DNA from: Flavobacterium paronense
GTDB taxonomy: Bacteria > Bacteroidota > Bacteroidia > Flavobacteriales > Flavobacteriaceae
DNA length: 64,000 bases
Direction: 5' to 3'
Assembly (NCBI RefSeq): GCF_030409795.1
Contig: NZ_JAUFQN010000019.1
Location: 2,356,001-2,420,000, forward strand
Under the pieces are notes generated by a model that saw nothing but the letters and a program-made list of their open reading frames with translations, did not search any database and was not told where the DNA came from. Positions 9,690 through 19,420 of the stretch are shown here, piece by piece (position 1 is the first letter of the stretch; every line of letters begins with the position of its first letter). Made by a program: the position numbers and the translations under genes.

Positions 9690-11651
9690 TTATTTAAGCT
9701 CTTTTTTTACACTTTCAAAAACATCCGAATTAATTTTTACTGTAAATTCTTGTTTCAAATCATCAACCCATCGTTGCTCTAAATATTGCTGATAATCATT
9801 AACTATTTTCCCTTTACATTCATCAAGCGTTTTTACAGCTTCGGGTAATATTTTATCAACTTTAGTAACAAAATAATATTCGCCCTCTTTGAAGACATCT
9901 GATACACCAAGATTGAATTTCATTGTTTTTGGCAAGGCATCATTTCCTTCTTCAAAAACACCACTATTAGTCATCACATTGATTACATTATTGACATTTA
10001 ATTTGTCTTTAATAGCTTCTGGTTTTTCATTTTTCTTCAACAATGTCTGTGCTTTTTTAATCATATCTTGATTGGTAGATGAAGTTATTGTCACATCAAC
10101 TCTTTTCTTCCACATATGTTCCATTTTATGTTCATCATAAAACTTTTTTAAGCCAAGAGTATCTGTTTTGGCACGATCCCAAATTTCCTTTTCCATCAAG
10201 TCAAAAAGCAATAATCCGTCACGATATTCATCCATCACATTTGCAAATTCAGGAAATTCTGTTTCTAAATTTTCATCGTAATAGGCAGTCAACTGTTCGT
10301 CCAAAAATTTATCATACAAAGTGTCAACTAATTTTGACAATGGCTTTACTTTTATACCTGCTTTTTGTTGTTTATCTATAAAATCCAAAAATGCTTTTCC
10401 ATCTATTTTCTTAGCATTAATGGTTAATAAAGTGGCTGTGTACTCTTTGGCATTTTCCGGAAGCGACCACTTTGACTCATAGAAATCGTTGGTTACCAAT
10501 TTTGATATCAGACCATACTGTTTAGCATCTCTTTTATAAGTGTATTTTTTTCTGAGTTTTTCGTTTAATGAAGCTGTAATTTTTTTAGATCTATCATCTT
10601 TTCCGATTTTAGTCTCTAATTCACTTTTCATTTCGTCTATAGATTTTACCGGATGTTTTTCTATCAATTTAACAATGTGCCAACCGAAATCAGATTGAAA
10701 TGGTTTTGAAATATCTCCAGCTTTTTCAAGTGAAAATGCCGTATTTTCAAACTCTTCAGAACTTAATTGTCCGGACCCAAATCTGTTAAGAACTCCACCT
10801 TTAGAGGAGGAGGATTTGTCTTCAGAAAATTGCTTAGCTAAATCCTCAAACTTTTCTCCTTGCTGTACTTTTTTATAAATTTCGTTGATGGTCTTTTCAG
10901 CATTCTTTTCGGTTTCTTCAGCTTTTGGATTTAAAATCATAATATGAGCCACCGTAATTTCTCCACGATTGGCTCTTATATCATTGATTTTTAAAATATG
11001 ATATCCAAAACGAGTTCTGATTATTTTGGAGACTTTCCCCTTTTGAGTAGTATATGCCGCATTTTCAAATGGGTAAACCATTCTGAAAGCGGTGAAATAA
11101 CCTAAATCACCTTTGTTTTCTTTGGCTGATGGATCTTCAGAAAATTGAACCGCTAAGTTTTCAAAATCTTCTCCGGCTAAAGCTTTTTTGCTAATATCTT
11201 CTATTTTTTTATAAGCTTTTAGTGTGTCTTCCGGCGAAGCATTTTCCTCAACTAAAATAAGTATGTGAGAAGCTCTAATTTCCTTTTGAAGTCGATTATA
11301 TCCTTCGGCTACAAGTTCTTCGGTGATTTTTGTATCGTTAAAATAGTTTTTGGCTAATTGGGTTCTGTATGATTTTAACTCATTTTGATATTGTGGACCA
11401 TTTTGCAAACCAAGTTTGTTTGCTTTGTTTACTTTTAATTTATAGCCAACAAAAAGCTGTAAATATTGGTTCAAATCTTTTTGAGAATCATCTTTGACCA
11501 AATCTAAATTTTTCTTATAAATCCTTGAGAATTCATCCGTATAATAAGGTTTGTTGTTAATGGTAAACAAAACTTCTTTTGTATTACTTTGTGCATTACT
11601 TGCAAATGATAGTAAAAAAAACAACCCGAAAAAAAACTGCTTAAAATTCAT
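9690..11651 (-). CDS. Periplasmic peptidyl-prolyl isomerase with two parvulin (PpiC) domains
   Basis: 653 residues. Signal peptide MNFKQFFFGLFFLLSFASNA-QS. Two tandem parvulin domains follow: about 125-222 (ASHILILVE, FSEDPSAKENKGDLGYF, FGYHILKI) and about 232-335 (VAHIMILNP, FSEDKSSSSKGGVLNRF, FGWHIVKL). A C-terminal part of about 300 residues is unlike E. coli SurA and looks helical and charged. It is the first gene of a three-gene chaperone operon with a full consensus promoter at 11728-11757. It probably assists folding of outer-membrane or T9SS components. Confidence 0.92.
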   Translation of the reverse strand: MNFKQFFFGLFFLLSFASNAQSNTKEVLFTINNKPYYTDEFSRIYKKNLDLVKDDSQKDLNQYLQLFVGYKLKVNKANKLGLQNGPQYQNELKSYRTQLAKNYFNDTKITEELVAEGYNRLQKEIRASHILILVEENASPEDTLKAYKKIEDISKKALAGEDFENLAVQFSEDPSAKENKGDLGYFTAFRMVYPFENAAYTTQKGKVSKIIRTRFGYHILKINDIRANRGEITVAHIMILNPKAEETEKNAEKTINEIYKKVQQGEKFEDLAKQFSEDKSSSSKGGVLNRFGSGQLSSEEFENTAFSLEKAGDISKPFQSDFGWHIVKLIEKHPVKSIDEMKSELETKIGKDDRSKKITASLNEKLRKKYTYKRDAKQYGLISKLVTNDFYESKWSLPENAKEYTATLLTINAKKIDGKAFLDFIDKQQKAGIKVKPLSKLVDTLYDKFLDEQLTAYYDENLETEFPEFANVMDEYRDGLLLFDLMEKEIWDRAKTDTLGLKKFYDEHKMEHMWKKRVDVTITSSTNQDMIKKAQTLLKKNEKPEAIKDKLNVNNVINVMTNSGVFEEGNDALPKTMKFNLGVSDVFKEGEYYFVTKVDKILPEAVKTLDECKGKIVNDYQQYLEQRWVDDLKQEFTVKINSDVFESVKKELK

Positions 11652-11727
11652 TCTATTATAAATTTCGTTTAAATTATGTAATTATTTATGCAACAAAATC
11701 ACTTTGGGAAAGTAGCGTAACAAGCAA

Positions 11728-11757
11728 CAAAAATAACAATTCAAACACATTATACAA
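11728..11757 (-). promoter_or_regulatory. Consensus promoter of the three-gene SurA-type operon
   Basis: On the minus strand: TTG (11757-11755), 19-base spacer, TATTTTTG (11735-11728). This matches TTG-N19-TAnnTTTG exactly and leaves a 5' leader of about 70 bases before the ATG at 11651. Confidence 0.65.
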
Positions 11758-11852
11758 CTATCATGACTACTATTAACAAAATTTTATTAACACGAAAAAA
11801 CTATTGAAAGATTTGAAATGGTATGCATGCAGAAATAATCGGTAAATAATAG

Positions 11853-11861
11853 TATTTTTGC
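11853..11861 (+). promoter_or_regulatory. Candidate -7 box of the prfC promoter
   Basis: TATTTTTGC fits TAnnTTTGC and ends 19 bases before the prfC ATG. No TTG was found at the expected -33 distance. Confidence 0.45.
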
Positions 11862-11880
11862 AACCAATTTATCAAAAATC

Positions 11881-13470
11881 ATGAGTTTTTTAAAAGAGAT
11901 ACATCGTCGCAGAACCTTTGGAATTATTTCGCATCCCGATGCCGGAAAAACTACACTAACAGAAAAACTACTATTGTTTGGTGGTGCTATTCAAGAAGCT
12001 GGTGCAGTAAAAAACAATAAAATCAAAAAAGGAGCAACTTCCGATTTTATGGAAATTGAGCGCCAAAGGGGAATCTCGGTATCAACATCTGTTTTGGCAT
12101 TTAATTATCAAGGAAAAAAAATAAACATTCTTGACACACCCGGACACAAGGATTTTGCCGAAGATACCTTTAGAACATTAACGGCTGTCGATAGCGTAAT
12201 TGTAGTAATTGACGTTGCCAAAGGGGTTGAAGAACAAACCGAAAAATTAGTTGCCGTTTGTAGAATGCGTCACATTCCGATTATCGTTTTTATTAATAAA
12301 TTGGACAGAGAAGGAAAAGATGCTTTTGATTTAATGGATGAAGTAGAGCAAAAATTGGGTTTAAGTGTTACACCTTTGAGTTTTCCAATCGGAATGGGGT
12401 ATGATTTTCAGGGTATTTATAATATTTGGGAACAAAACATTAACCTTTTTAGTGGTGATAGTCGTAAAAACATTGAAGACACTATCGCCTTTTCAGATAT
12501 AGAAAGCCCAGAATTAGAAAAAATTATTGGCGAAAAACCAGCAAACAAACTAAGAGAAGAGTTAGAATTAATTTCAGAAGTGTACCCACCTTTTGATCGA
12601 GAGCAATACCTAGCCGGAAACTTACAACCTGTATTTTTTGGTTCGGCCTTGAATAACTTTGGCGTTAGAGAATTGCTAGATTGTTTTGTTGACATAGCAC
12701 CACCTCCAAAACCAAAAGAGTCGGAAACTCGTTTGGTAAAACCGGAAGAACAAAAAATGGCAGGTTTTGTATTCAAAATACATGCTAATATGGACCCAAA
12801 ACACCGAGATAGATTGGCTTTCGTAAAAATAGTTTCAGGAACTTTTGAACGAAACAAACCTTACATGCACGTGAGGCTGAACAAGAATTTAAAATTCTCT
12901 AGTCCTAATGCGTTTTTTGCAGAGAAAAAAGAAATTGTCGACATCTCTTATCCCGGAGATATTGTAGGTTTACATGATACCGGTAATTTTAAAATTGGTG
13001 ATACATTGACCGAAGGCGAAGTAATGAGTTTCAAGGGAATTCCGAGTTTTTCACCAGAGCATTTTAGATACATTAATAATGCTGACCCGTTAAAAGCAAA
13101 ACAGTTAGATAAAGGAATTGATCAATTAATGGACGAAGGTGTTGCCCAATTATTTACTTTAGAAATGAACGGCCGTAAAATTATCGGAACCGTTGGTGCA
13201 CTACAATATGAAGTAATACAATACCGTTTAGAACATGAATATGGTGCTAAATGCAGTTATGAAAATTTCCCTGTTCACAAAGCGTGTTGGGTAAAACCTA
13301 ACGATCCAAAAAGTGAAGAATTTAAAGAATTCAAAAGGATTAAACAAAAATTCTTAGCTCACGATAAATACGGTCAATTAGTTTTTCTAGCCGATTCCGA
13401 ATTTACTATACAAATGACACAAAGTAAATTCCCTAATGTAAAATTATTTTTTACTTCCGAATTTGAATAA
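11881..13470 (+). CDS. prfC: Peptide chain release factor 3 (RF3)
   Basis: 529 residues, the family length. RF3 is the translational GTPase that ejects RF1/RF2 from the ribosome after peptide release. GTPase motifs are intact: P-loop SHPDAGKT (17-24), switch II DTPGHKDF (85-92) and NKLD (139-142). The C terminus contains the typical AALQYEV-like segment (GALQYEVIQYRLEHEYG). It lies divergent from the chaperone operon and 75 bases before a small envelope-protein gene on the same strand; no terminator is seen between them. Confidence 0.97.
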   Translation: MSFLKEIHRRRTFGIISHPDAGKTTLTEKLLLFGGAIQEAGAVKNNKIKKGATSDFMEIERQRGISVSTSVLAFNYQGKKINILDTPGHKDFAEDTFRTLTAVDSVIVVIDVAKGVEEQTEKLVAVCRMRHIPIIVFINKLDREGKDAFDLMDEVEQKLGLSVTPLSFPIGMGYDFQGIYNIWEQNINLFSGDSRKNIEDTIAFSDIESPELEKIIGEKPANKLREELELISEVYPPFDREQYLAGNLQPVFFGSALNNFGVRELLDCFVDIAPPPKPKESETRLVKPEEQKMAGFVFKIHANMDPKHRDRLAFVKIVSGTFERNKPYMHVRLNKNLKFSSPNAFFAEKKEIVDISYPGDIVGLHDTGNFKIGDTLTEGEVMSFKGIPSFSPEHFRYINNADPLKAKQLDKGIDQLMDEGVAQLFTLEMNGRKIIGTVGALQYEVIQYRLEHEYGAKCSYENFPVHKACWVKPNDPKSEEFKEFKRIKQKFLAHDKYGQLVFLADSEFTIQMTQSKFPNVKLFFTSEFE

Positions 13471-13545
13471 AAAACATAAAATGGCAATAAAATTTTTAAA
13501 GTTTAAAAATGATTGCTATCTTTACCGCCTGAATACTTTATTGTT

Positions 13546-13755
13546 ATGAAAAAACTTTTGAAATTTTATATACTCGCCGTTGTTTTATTTTCAGATTTTG
13601 TTGCTTTTGCTCAGCCAGGTGACGAAGATACTGGCGGTGGCCTTGAAGGAGGCGACCCTCAGCCAGCTCCAATCAACAGTAAAATGATTTTATTAGCAAT
13701 TGCCGGAGTATTTTTTGTAATTTATACTTTCAGAAAAAACAGAAGAACAGTATAA
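13546..13755 (+). CDS. Tiny envelope protein with signal peptide and PID-CTERM-like C-terminal anchor
   Basis: 69 residues from the Met of MKKLLKFYILAVVLF; the longer reading from 13513 adds 11 residues before the signal peptide. Layout: signal peptide ending in AFA-QPGD; a Gly/Asp/Pro linker (GDEDTGGGLEGGDPQ); then PAPINSKMILLAIAGVFFVIYTF, a single C-terminal membrane helix; and a basic tail RKNRRTV. A P-I-N/D motif before a terminal helix and Arg/Lys tail matches my memory of PID-CTERM-type small flavobacterial proteins, which are predicted sorting signals. The function is unknown. It is followed by a terminator. Confidence 0.75.
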   Translation: MKKLLKFYILAVVLFSDFVAFAQPGDEDTGGGLEGGDPQPAPINSKMILLAIAGVFFVIYTFRKNRRTV

Positions 13756-13796
13756 TAAATACTATTAAAAAATAAGTTATTTTACTTTCACAATAA

Positions 13797-13830
13797 AAAA
13801 AATCCATCTCAATAAAGAGATGGATTTTTT
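13797..13830. terminator. Bidirectional terminator between the tiny envelope protein and the adhesin
   Basis: 14-bp stem AAAAAATCCATCTC / GAGATGGATTTTTT with loop AATAAA, A-rich on the left and T-rich on the right. It serves the plus-strand gene ending at 13755 and the minus-strand gene ending at 13852. Confidence 0.88.
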
Positions 13831-13851
13831 TATTATTATTATTTTATTAGA

Positions 13852-16800
13852 TTATCTAACCACTTTCTTAGTAACAGTAATGCCATCAACAGAAGTAATC
13901 TGAACTAACAATACTTCATTAGCTAAACCTGAACCTATTGTAGTTTGATTCGCATTGATACCTTTTTTCTCTTCTAACAATCGCCCTCTAATATCAAATA
14001 CTTTAACAGAAGACATTACACTAGTTCCTGATTTAACAACAAACTCGTTATTTTGATTATAAATAATCACATTGTTAGCACTAAACGTCGGAGTACCAAC
14101 TCCTAATTGTGATTGATAAATAATTTCAAAACGGTTATTGAAAGTTCCGGCATTGGATGTAAATGTATACGCACCCGTATGCAAATCATGTTCGGTAGAT
14201 GTCAAATTATCTTTTAAATAAATAGGCTGACCAACATCGGTAAACAAGCCATCTGTATGATCAATAGCTATAGTATAATTTCCAGAAGTAACTGCTTTAT
14301 ATGACAATGGAACGATATCACTTGAATCAAAAACAGGTCTTCCTTGAATTGAATATTCATTTGCTCCTATCAAACTAGTTAAATAGAACTCTTTATTAAT
14401 ATTCTCTCCATCAATACCTCTATCATAGCCTACTGTTCCTTCAGCACTATAACCTACAGCCATCTGACTGTAAACTCCGGTAGTATCTGTTAAATTTAAC
14501 CAATACAAACCATTACCTACTGTATTTACAGATGTTGAATTTTTAAAGAACTGATCAGAATTTAAACTTCTTCTCATACTGTTGGTAAAGCTAATAGTAG
14601 AACCACTAGTTACTTTTACAATAAATCCTTGTCCAACATTAAGTACCCAATTGGCTTCTTGTCCTCCTCCTGTTGGGAAGAAACCTGTACCCGTATCGCC
14701 TCCTGCTGAACCATTAGCTACATAAGCTGTTTTAGTAAGTGTAGCATAAGAGGTTGACGTAGCTGTGGTATTCGTCTTTCTCCAGAAATATAACGGACCG
14801 GTAATATTAGTATTCCCATCTATAAAATTGTGCACGTTAAGTCTTGACGGATAAGGATTACCAACAGCATTATAACCATTTGCCGAAGTCGAAACAGTTG
14901 GAGAAATAGTTCCATTATTAGCAACTCCTGTGAAAACACCAGGGTAGACTGTCGGTGAAGTTGGATGATTGTATGGGACTCTAATCAAATAACTTTTACC
15001 ATTAGTAAATGTAACACCCGCACTATCTGTTCCATCTACCCCATTTGGAGAGGTTAATGGCGAAGGATACTGTAAACCAGTTAAACTAAATCCAACTGAA
15101 GAATTATAGTTGTCAGCCGCTGTATCATAATAATAAAAACGATTAGGTAGCGTAAACTTAGAGAACGCATACAATCCTTGTCCTGTTACTGGTGAAGACC
15201 ATAAAGTATAATCCAAGCGTTTCAATAACGAACTGTTTCGTTTAACTATAATGTTACCTGAATTTGTAAAGTTAGTGCCATTTTGAATTAAATTGGAGTT
15301 GTTATTAAGTGTGAAACTACCTGATGACACTGTCAAAGCTCCATTTAATGTCACATCAAATCCTGACGTAACTGACACTACTGCACTATTGTTTACAGTA
15401 AGTGAACAGGCAGTTAAATCAGCTCCTATTGTAGCATTCCCAGTAAATATAGCATCCTTTGTACCTGTTGGTGTGCCATTACTCCATGTAACTCCGTCAC
15501 TAGTTGAAGTTGATGCTAAGGTAACCACAGCCGAACCGCTGTTTCCTGTTCCAAAACAACCATTCGCACTTTGTACGGAAACTAAAGTATAGGTTGTACT
15601 CGTTGTTGGTGATACCGAAATATTTGTACCAGAAACATAACTATTCACTGTAAAATTGTTTGTCCCATCTGTATAAATAACTGAATAAGGAGATGTTCCT
15701 CCTGTTATTGCTGCCTGCAAATTAGTAGTACTTCCTAAACATATAGATGTTGTTCCTGAAATTACTGCAGCTGTCGATGCTGGATTAACCGTCAAAGTAA
15801 CCTGATTCCCATTGGTAGTTCCACAACCATTTGTAGCTATATATCTAATTTTCTTTCCATTATCTGCAAAAGCAACTGTGTAGGGAACCGTTAAAGTGGC
15901 AAAAACACCACCGCCAACTGTAGTCTCTAACTGCCAGCCTTGTGAACTTACCGTTGAACCATTGGCCGTAACCGTTGGTGCAGTCGGGTTTAAAGAACCC
16001 CCTGAACATAAAGCGGCTGGAGCTGAAATTGAGGCTATCGTTGGTGCATCGTTTATAGTCAAAGTAACTTGATTTCCATTAGTAGTTCCACAACCATTAG
16101 TAGCCGTATATCTAATTTTCTTCCCATTATCTGCAAAAGCAACGGTGTAAGGAACCGTTAAAGTAGCAAAAACACCACCACCAACTGTAGTCTCTAACTG
16201 CCAGCCTTGTGAACTTACCGTCGAACCATTAGCCGTAACCGTTGGTGCAGTCGGATTTAAAGACCCACCTGAACATAAGGCTGATGGGGCTGAAATAGCG
16301 GCAATAGTTGGAACGTTATTAACTGTCAAAGTAACCTGATTGCCATTGGTAGTGCCACAACCATTAGTGGCTATATATCTAATTTTCTTTCCATTATCTG
16401 CAAAAGCAACTGTATAAGGAACCGTTAATGTGGCAAAAACACCACCGCCAACTGTAGTCTCTAACTGCCATCCTTGTGAACTTACCGTCGAACCATTAGC
16501 CGTAACCGTTGGTGCAGTCGGATTTAAAGACCCACCTGAACATAACGCCGATGGGGTTGTAATAGAAGCTATCGTTGGAACGTTATTCACAGTCAAAGTA
16601 ACTTGATTCCCATTAGTAGTGCCACAACCATTAGTAGCTGTATATCTAATTTTCTTTCCATTATCTGCAAAAGCAACGGTGTAAGGAACCGTTAACGTGG
16701 CAAAAACACCACCACCAACTGTAGTCTCCAACTGCCATCCTTGTGAACTTACCGTCGAACCATTAGCCGTAACCGTTGGTGCTGTAGGATTTAAGGAACC

Positions 16801-19002
16801 CCCTGAACATAAAGCCGATGGGGCTGTAATAGCAGCTATCGTTGGAACATCGTTTACAGTCAAAGTAACCTGATTTCCATTAGTAGTACCACAACCATTA
16901 GTAGCCGTATATCTAATTTTCTTTCCATTATCTGCAAAAGCAACGGTATAAGGAACCGTTAAGGTGGCAAAAACACCACCGCCAACTGTAGTCTCCAACT
17001 GCCAGCCTTGTGAACTTACTGTTGAACCATTAGCAGTTACCGTTGGTGCGGTCGGGTTTAAGGAACCTCCTGAACATAAGGCTGATGGAGTTGTAATAAC
17101 CGCTATAGTTGGAACGTCAATTATCGTAACTGATACTGTAGCATTAACTGCACTACAACCACCCGCTGCAGTAAGCTGATAACTTACAGTATAGGTTCCC
17201 ACCGTACTTGCCGATGGATTTATTGCTCCCGTTGTTGTATTAATTGAAAGACCTGCCGTTGATGAAAATGTATTAGAACAAGTTGCTCTTGCATCTGTTC
17301 CTGTTATTGTAACTGTGGCAGAACTTAGTGATTTACAAAATGGACCACCCGCATAGGCAATTGTTGCACTAGGACACGTCCAGCTTACGATTACCTGACC
17401 ACCTGCTCCATTACCTGGTGCACGATTTGTACCAGTTATTCTACCGCCGCCGCCGCCGCCGCCGCCAGGAAAAGTTCCATCAATACCAGCGGCACTACTT
17501 GTAGCACCATCACCACCATCACCACCATTAAACGGAGCTGTAGCTCCTGTACCTTGAGTAGTCGTTGCATTTGTAAAATTACCCGCTACTAAAGAGCCTG
17601 CTGATGACCCGCCACCACCACCAAAACTACCATTTGTACCTGCAGCTCCTGTACCTCCATTAAATTTTATAGTTCCTGTGCTAGCACTTGCAAGACCACC
17701 AGCACCTCGTGTAGTATTATTATCATTGGCAACACTTAATCCCCCTTTAGCTATAACGGCAGAACCAAACGAAGAGTCACCTCCAGCAGCAGTAGAAGTA
17801 CTTCCTGCACCAACAGTTACGGTATATGGTGAGCTAAAAGTTGTTAAAACACTTGAAGAATAGGCACCTCCACCTCCACCAGCACAAACAATATTCCCAC
17901 CAGTCCTAGCACCACCTCTTCCTCCACCTCCCCAAGCTTCAACAGTTAAACTGGTAACATAACAAGGGACCGTAAAAGACCCAGAGGTCGAAAACGCGAC
18001 TCCTCCTTTTGTTGCTTGAGTGCCTGATAAAGCGGTGCTTAAACATTCTCTCAATGCATAAACTTTCCAATAATAAAGCGTTCCAGGGCTAAACCCACTT
18101 ACATCAGCTGCTGTAGTATTAGCAGGAAGTTGACCCAAGTAAGTAAAATTTACATTATCCGTTGAATAATAAATTACATAACCAATTTCGCCAGTTGCAT
18201 TATCAGTCCAATTTAAAGTCATTGACGATGATGCAATATTTGTAAAACTTAAACCGGAAGGCGCTGATAATGCCAATGGCGTAAATGTATAAATTTGACC
18301 AGTTGCTGGTTTGGCAGAAATGGTAGTTGTTTCTGAAGTTGTACTTGATGTTGGACTTGATCCTGCACCATTCAATGAAACATAATTTCCAGAACCGGTA
18401 CTTACAGCTGATAAACCAATTGATGCACCAGCGCCCGATAGAGTTGCAGTTTCAGATCTATAAACAAATTGAATTCTACCTGTATCTTCATATAATTTTA
18501 CTTGAAATGACATAACAGGAGAAGTTCCTCCTGTACGTACCCAATTTAACCATTGAAAAGTAAAAATTCTTGAACCTGCCGTTCCTGAAGTTAAATAGGA
18601 AGCCACAGCTCCTGTACCTCGGCCATCCATATCATCCCAAAAAGGAGCAATTACAGGTCTAGTAACCGTAGTACCAGTAGCTAAATTGTTAGTAAAACTA
18701 GAACTTGATGCTGTATCTAAAGTAATATAACCGTCCGAGCCTGCTTGCAATTGAGTATATTTTGTACCCATATAGAAAAAATCAAATCCAATAGGAAGTG
18801 CGGAAGATATAACATCATCAGCCAATAAAGACGAAACAGCTGTAGCCCCAGAAAGAGGTGTAAAAGTACCACTGCTTGCCGAATAATTAGTTCCTGAGTA
18901 ATTTGCGATACTTTGAGCAGATAAAAAATTAAAGCAAAAAAATAAGCTTACTAAAGTAATTGTAACTGTTAATTTTTTCGAATGGTGTAATAGTGTTTTC
19001 AT
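13852..19002 (-). CDS. Large T9SS-secreted adhesin-like protein with five Ig-like repeats
   Basis: 1716 residues. Signal peptide 1-29 ending FNFLSA-QS. Then an N-terminal beta-rich domain, a fibronectin-III-like domain (about 245-335), and a glycine-rich domain (about 346-541, starting LTVEAWGGGGRGGA) containing a run of eight Gly. Next are a single divergent Ig-like unit and five nearly identical 89-residue repeats (about 629-1072), each with ALCSGGSLNPTAP and ATNGCGTTNGNQVTL. From about 1200 a module shared with the neighbouring giant protein begins (VKRNSSLLKRLDYTLWSSP). The last 75 or so residues (VIIYNQNNEF to VTKKVVR) form a T9SS type A sorting domain. It is presumably exposed on the surface for adhesion or biofilm; no catalytic motif was seen. 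Confidence 0.92.
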   Translation of the reverse strand: MKTLLHHSKKLTVTITLVSLFFCFNFLSAQSIANYSGTNYSASSGTFTPLSGATAVSSLLADDVISSALPIGFDFFYMGTKYTQLQAGSDGYITLDTASSSSFTNNLATGTTVTRPVIAPFWDDMDGRGTGAVASYLTSGTAGSRIFTFQWLNWVRTGGTSPVMSFQVKLYEDTGRIQFVYRSETATLSGAGASIGLSAVSTGSGNYVSLNGAGSSPTSSTTSETTTISAKPATGQIYTFTPLALSAPSGLSFTNIASSSMTLNWTDNATGEIGYVIYYSTDNVNFTYLGQLPANTTAADVSGFSPGTLYYWKVYALRECLSTALSGTQATKGGVAFSTSGSFTVPCYVTSLTVEAWGGGGRGGARTGGNIVCAGGGGGAYSSSVLTTFSSPYTVTVGAGSTSTAAGGDSSFGSAVIAKGGLSVANDNNTTRGAGGLASASTGTIKFNGGTGAAGTNGSFGGGGGSSAGSLVAGNFTNATTTQGTGATAPFNGGDGGDGATSSAAGIDGTFPGGGGGGGGRITGTNRAPGNGAGGQVIVSWTCPSATIAYAGGPFCKSLSSATVTITGTDARATCSNTFSSTAGLSINTTTGAINPSASTVGTYTVSYQLTAAGGCSAVNATVSVTIIDVPTIAVITTPSALCSGGSLNPTAPTVTANGSTVSSQGWQLETTVGGGVFATLTVPYTVAFADNGKKIRYTATNGCGTTNGNQVTLTVNDVPTIAAITAPSALCSGGSLNPTAPTVTANGSTVSSQGWQLETTVGGGVFATLTVPYTVAFADNGKKIRYTATNGCGTTNGNQVTLTVNNVPTIASITTPSALCSGGSLNPTAPTVTANGSTVSSQGWQLETTVGGGVFATLTVPYTVAFADNGKKIRYIATNGCGTTNGNQVTLTVNNVPTIAAISAPSALCSGGSLNPTAPTVTANGSTVSSQGWQLETTVGGGVFATLTVPYTVAFADNGKKIRYTATNGCGTTNGNQVTLTINDAPTIASISAPAALCSGGSLNPTAPTVTANGSTVSSQGWQLETTVGGGVFATLTVPYTVAFADNGKKIRYIATNGCGTTNGNQVTLTVNPASTAAVISGTTSICLGSTTNLQAAITGGTSPYSVIYTDGTNNFTVNSYVSGTNISVSPTTSTTYTLVSVQSANGCFGTGNSGSAVVTLASTSTSDGVTWSNGTPTGTKDAIFTGNATIGADLTACSLTVNNSAVVSVTSGFDVTLNGALTVSSGSFTLNNNSNLIQNGTNFTNSGNIIVKRNSSLLKRLDYTLWSSPVTGQGLYAFSKFTLPNRFYYYDTAADNYNSSVGFSLTGLQYPSPLTSPNGVDGTDSAGVTFTNGKSYLIRVPYNHPTSPTVYPGVFTGVANNGTISPTVSTSANGYNAVGNPYPSRLNVHNFIDGNTNITGPLYFWRKTNTTATSTSYATLTKTAYVANGSAGGDTGTGFFPTGGGQEANWVLNVGQGFIVKVTSGSTISFTNSMRRSLNSDQFFKNSTSVNTVGNGLYWLNLTDTTGVYSQMAVGYSAEGTVGYDRGIDGENINKEFYLTSLIGANEYSIQGRPVFDSSDIVPLSYKAVTSGNYTIAIDHTDGLFTDVGQPIYLKDNLTSTEHDLHTGAYTFTSNAGTFNNRFEIIYQSQLGVGTPTFSANNVIIYNQNNEFVVKSGTSVMSSVKVFDIRGRLLEEKKGINANQTTIGSGLANEVLLVQITSVDGITVTKKVVR
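15785..17119 (-). repeat. Five in-frame 267-bp tandem repeats inside the adhesin gene
   Basis: The anchor word GTCAAAGTAAC on the plus strand recurs at 15791, 16058, 16325, 16592 and 16859, exactly 267 bases apart. Each unit encodes 89 residues and copies differ only at scattered bases, for example RYTATNGCG against RYIATNGCG. The array keeps the reading frame, so unequal recombination would change the stalk length without inactivating the protein. Confidence 0.95.
17444..17466 (-). repeat. GGC trinucleotide tract coding for polyglycine
   Basis: About eight consecutive GGC codons (CCG repeated on the plus strand) within the glycine-rich domain of the adhesin. This is unusual in an AT-rich genome, where Gly is otherwise mostly GGT or GGA. 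Confidence 0.8.
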
Positions 19003-19305
19003 ATGCTATAATTTAATTATTGACTAGATACTATCTTGAATCCTACAAATAACTTAATTTATTTTTAATTAAAAAAATATTTTATCGACAAAATACACTT
19101 TAAATCGATAAAATACATATTTAATAATTTTTTGTAAGTTTTTTGATGAATTATGAAGTTTGTTAACTTAATGTAAGACAAAATTACTGTAAGTATAAAT
19201 TAAAATAATATATACTCGACAAAATTAGTATTATACTCGTTTAACGGTATAAATCAAGCATTTAAGTAATACAGTAGTTGTCAACAATAACGATTTAGCA
19301 ACAAA
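19003..19305. other. AT-rich upstream region of the smaller adhesin
   Basis: About 300 bases without a gene. Two minus-strand TAATTTTG boxes (19179-19186 and 19220-19227) fit the -7 consensus, but neither has TTG at 17-23 bases, so the promoter remains unassigned. The long leader of this region may have a regulatory role. Confidence 0.4.
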
Positions 19306-19331
19306 AATCCCCACTATCACTAGCAGGGAAA
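19306..19331 (-). repeat. Palindromic repeat, copy 1 (terminator-like)
   Basis: Read on the minus strand, TCCCTGCTA, loop GTGA and TAGTGGGGA form a hairpin of about 9 pairs (two G-T wobbles) with a GNRA-type tetraloop, followed by TTTTTG. It is almost the same sequence as the hairpin at 19425-19452. Confidence 0.65.
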
Positions 19332-19420
19332 TATTTATTTTTCACTCTTTTTCTTTTTTATCTACTCCTTATTTTGTATACTTTTTATCTATATCCACGC
19401 AACATTATTCCCTCTTCCAA

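Noticed and set aside
15785..17119. Possible CRISPR or insertion repeat
   Set aside because: The repeats are in frame, code for 89-residue domains and lie inside a continuous ORF.
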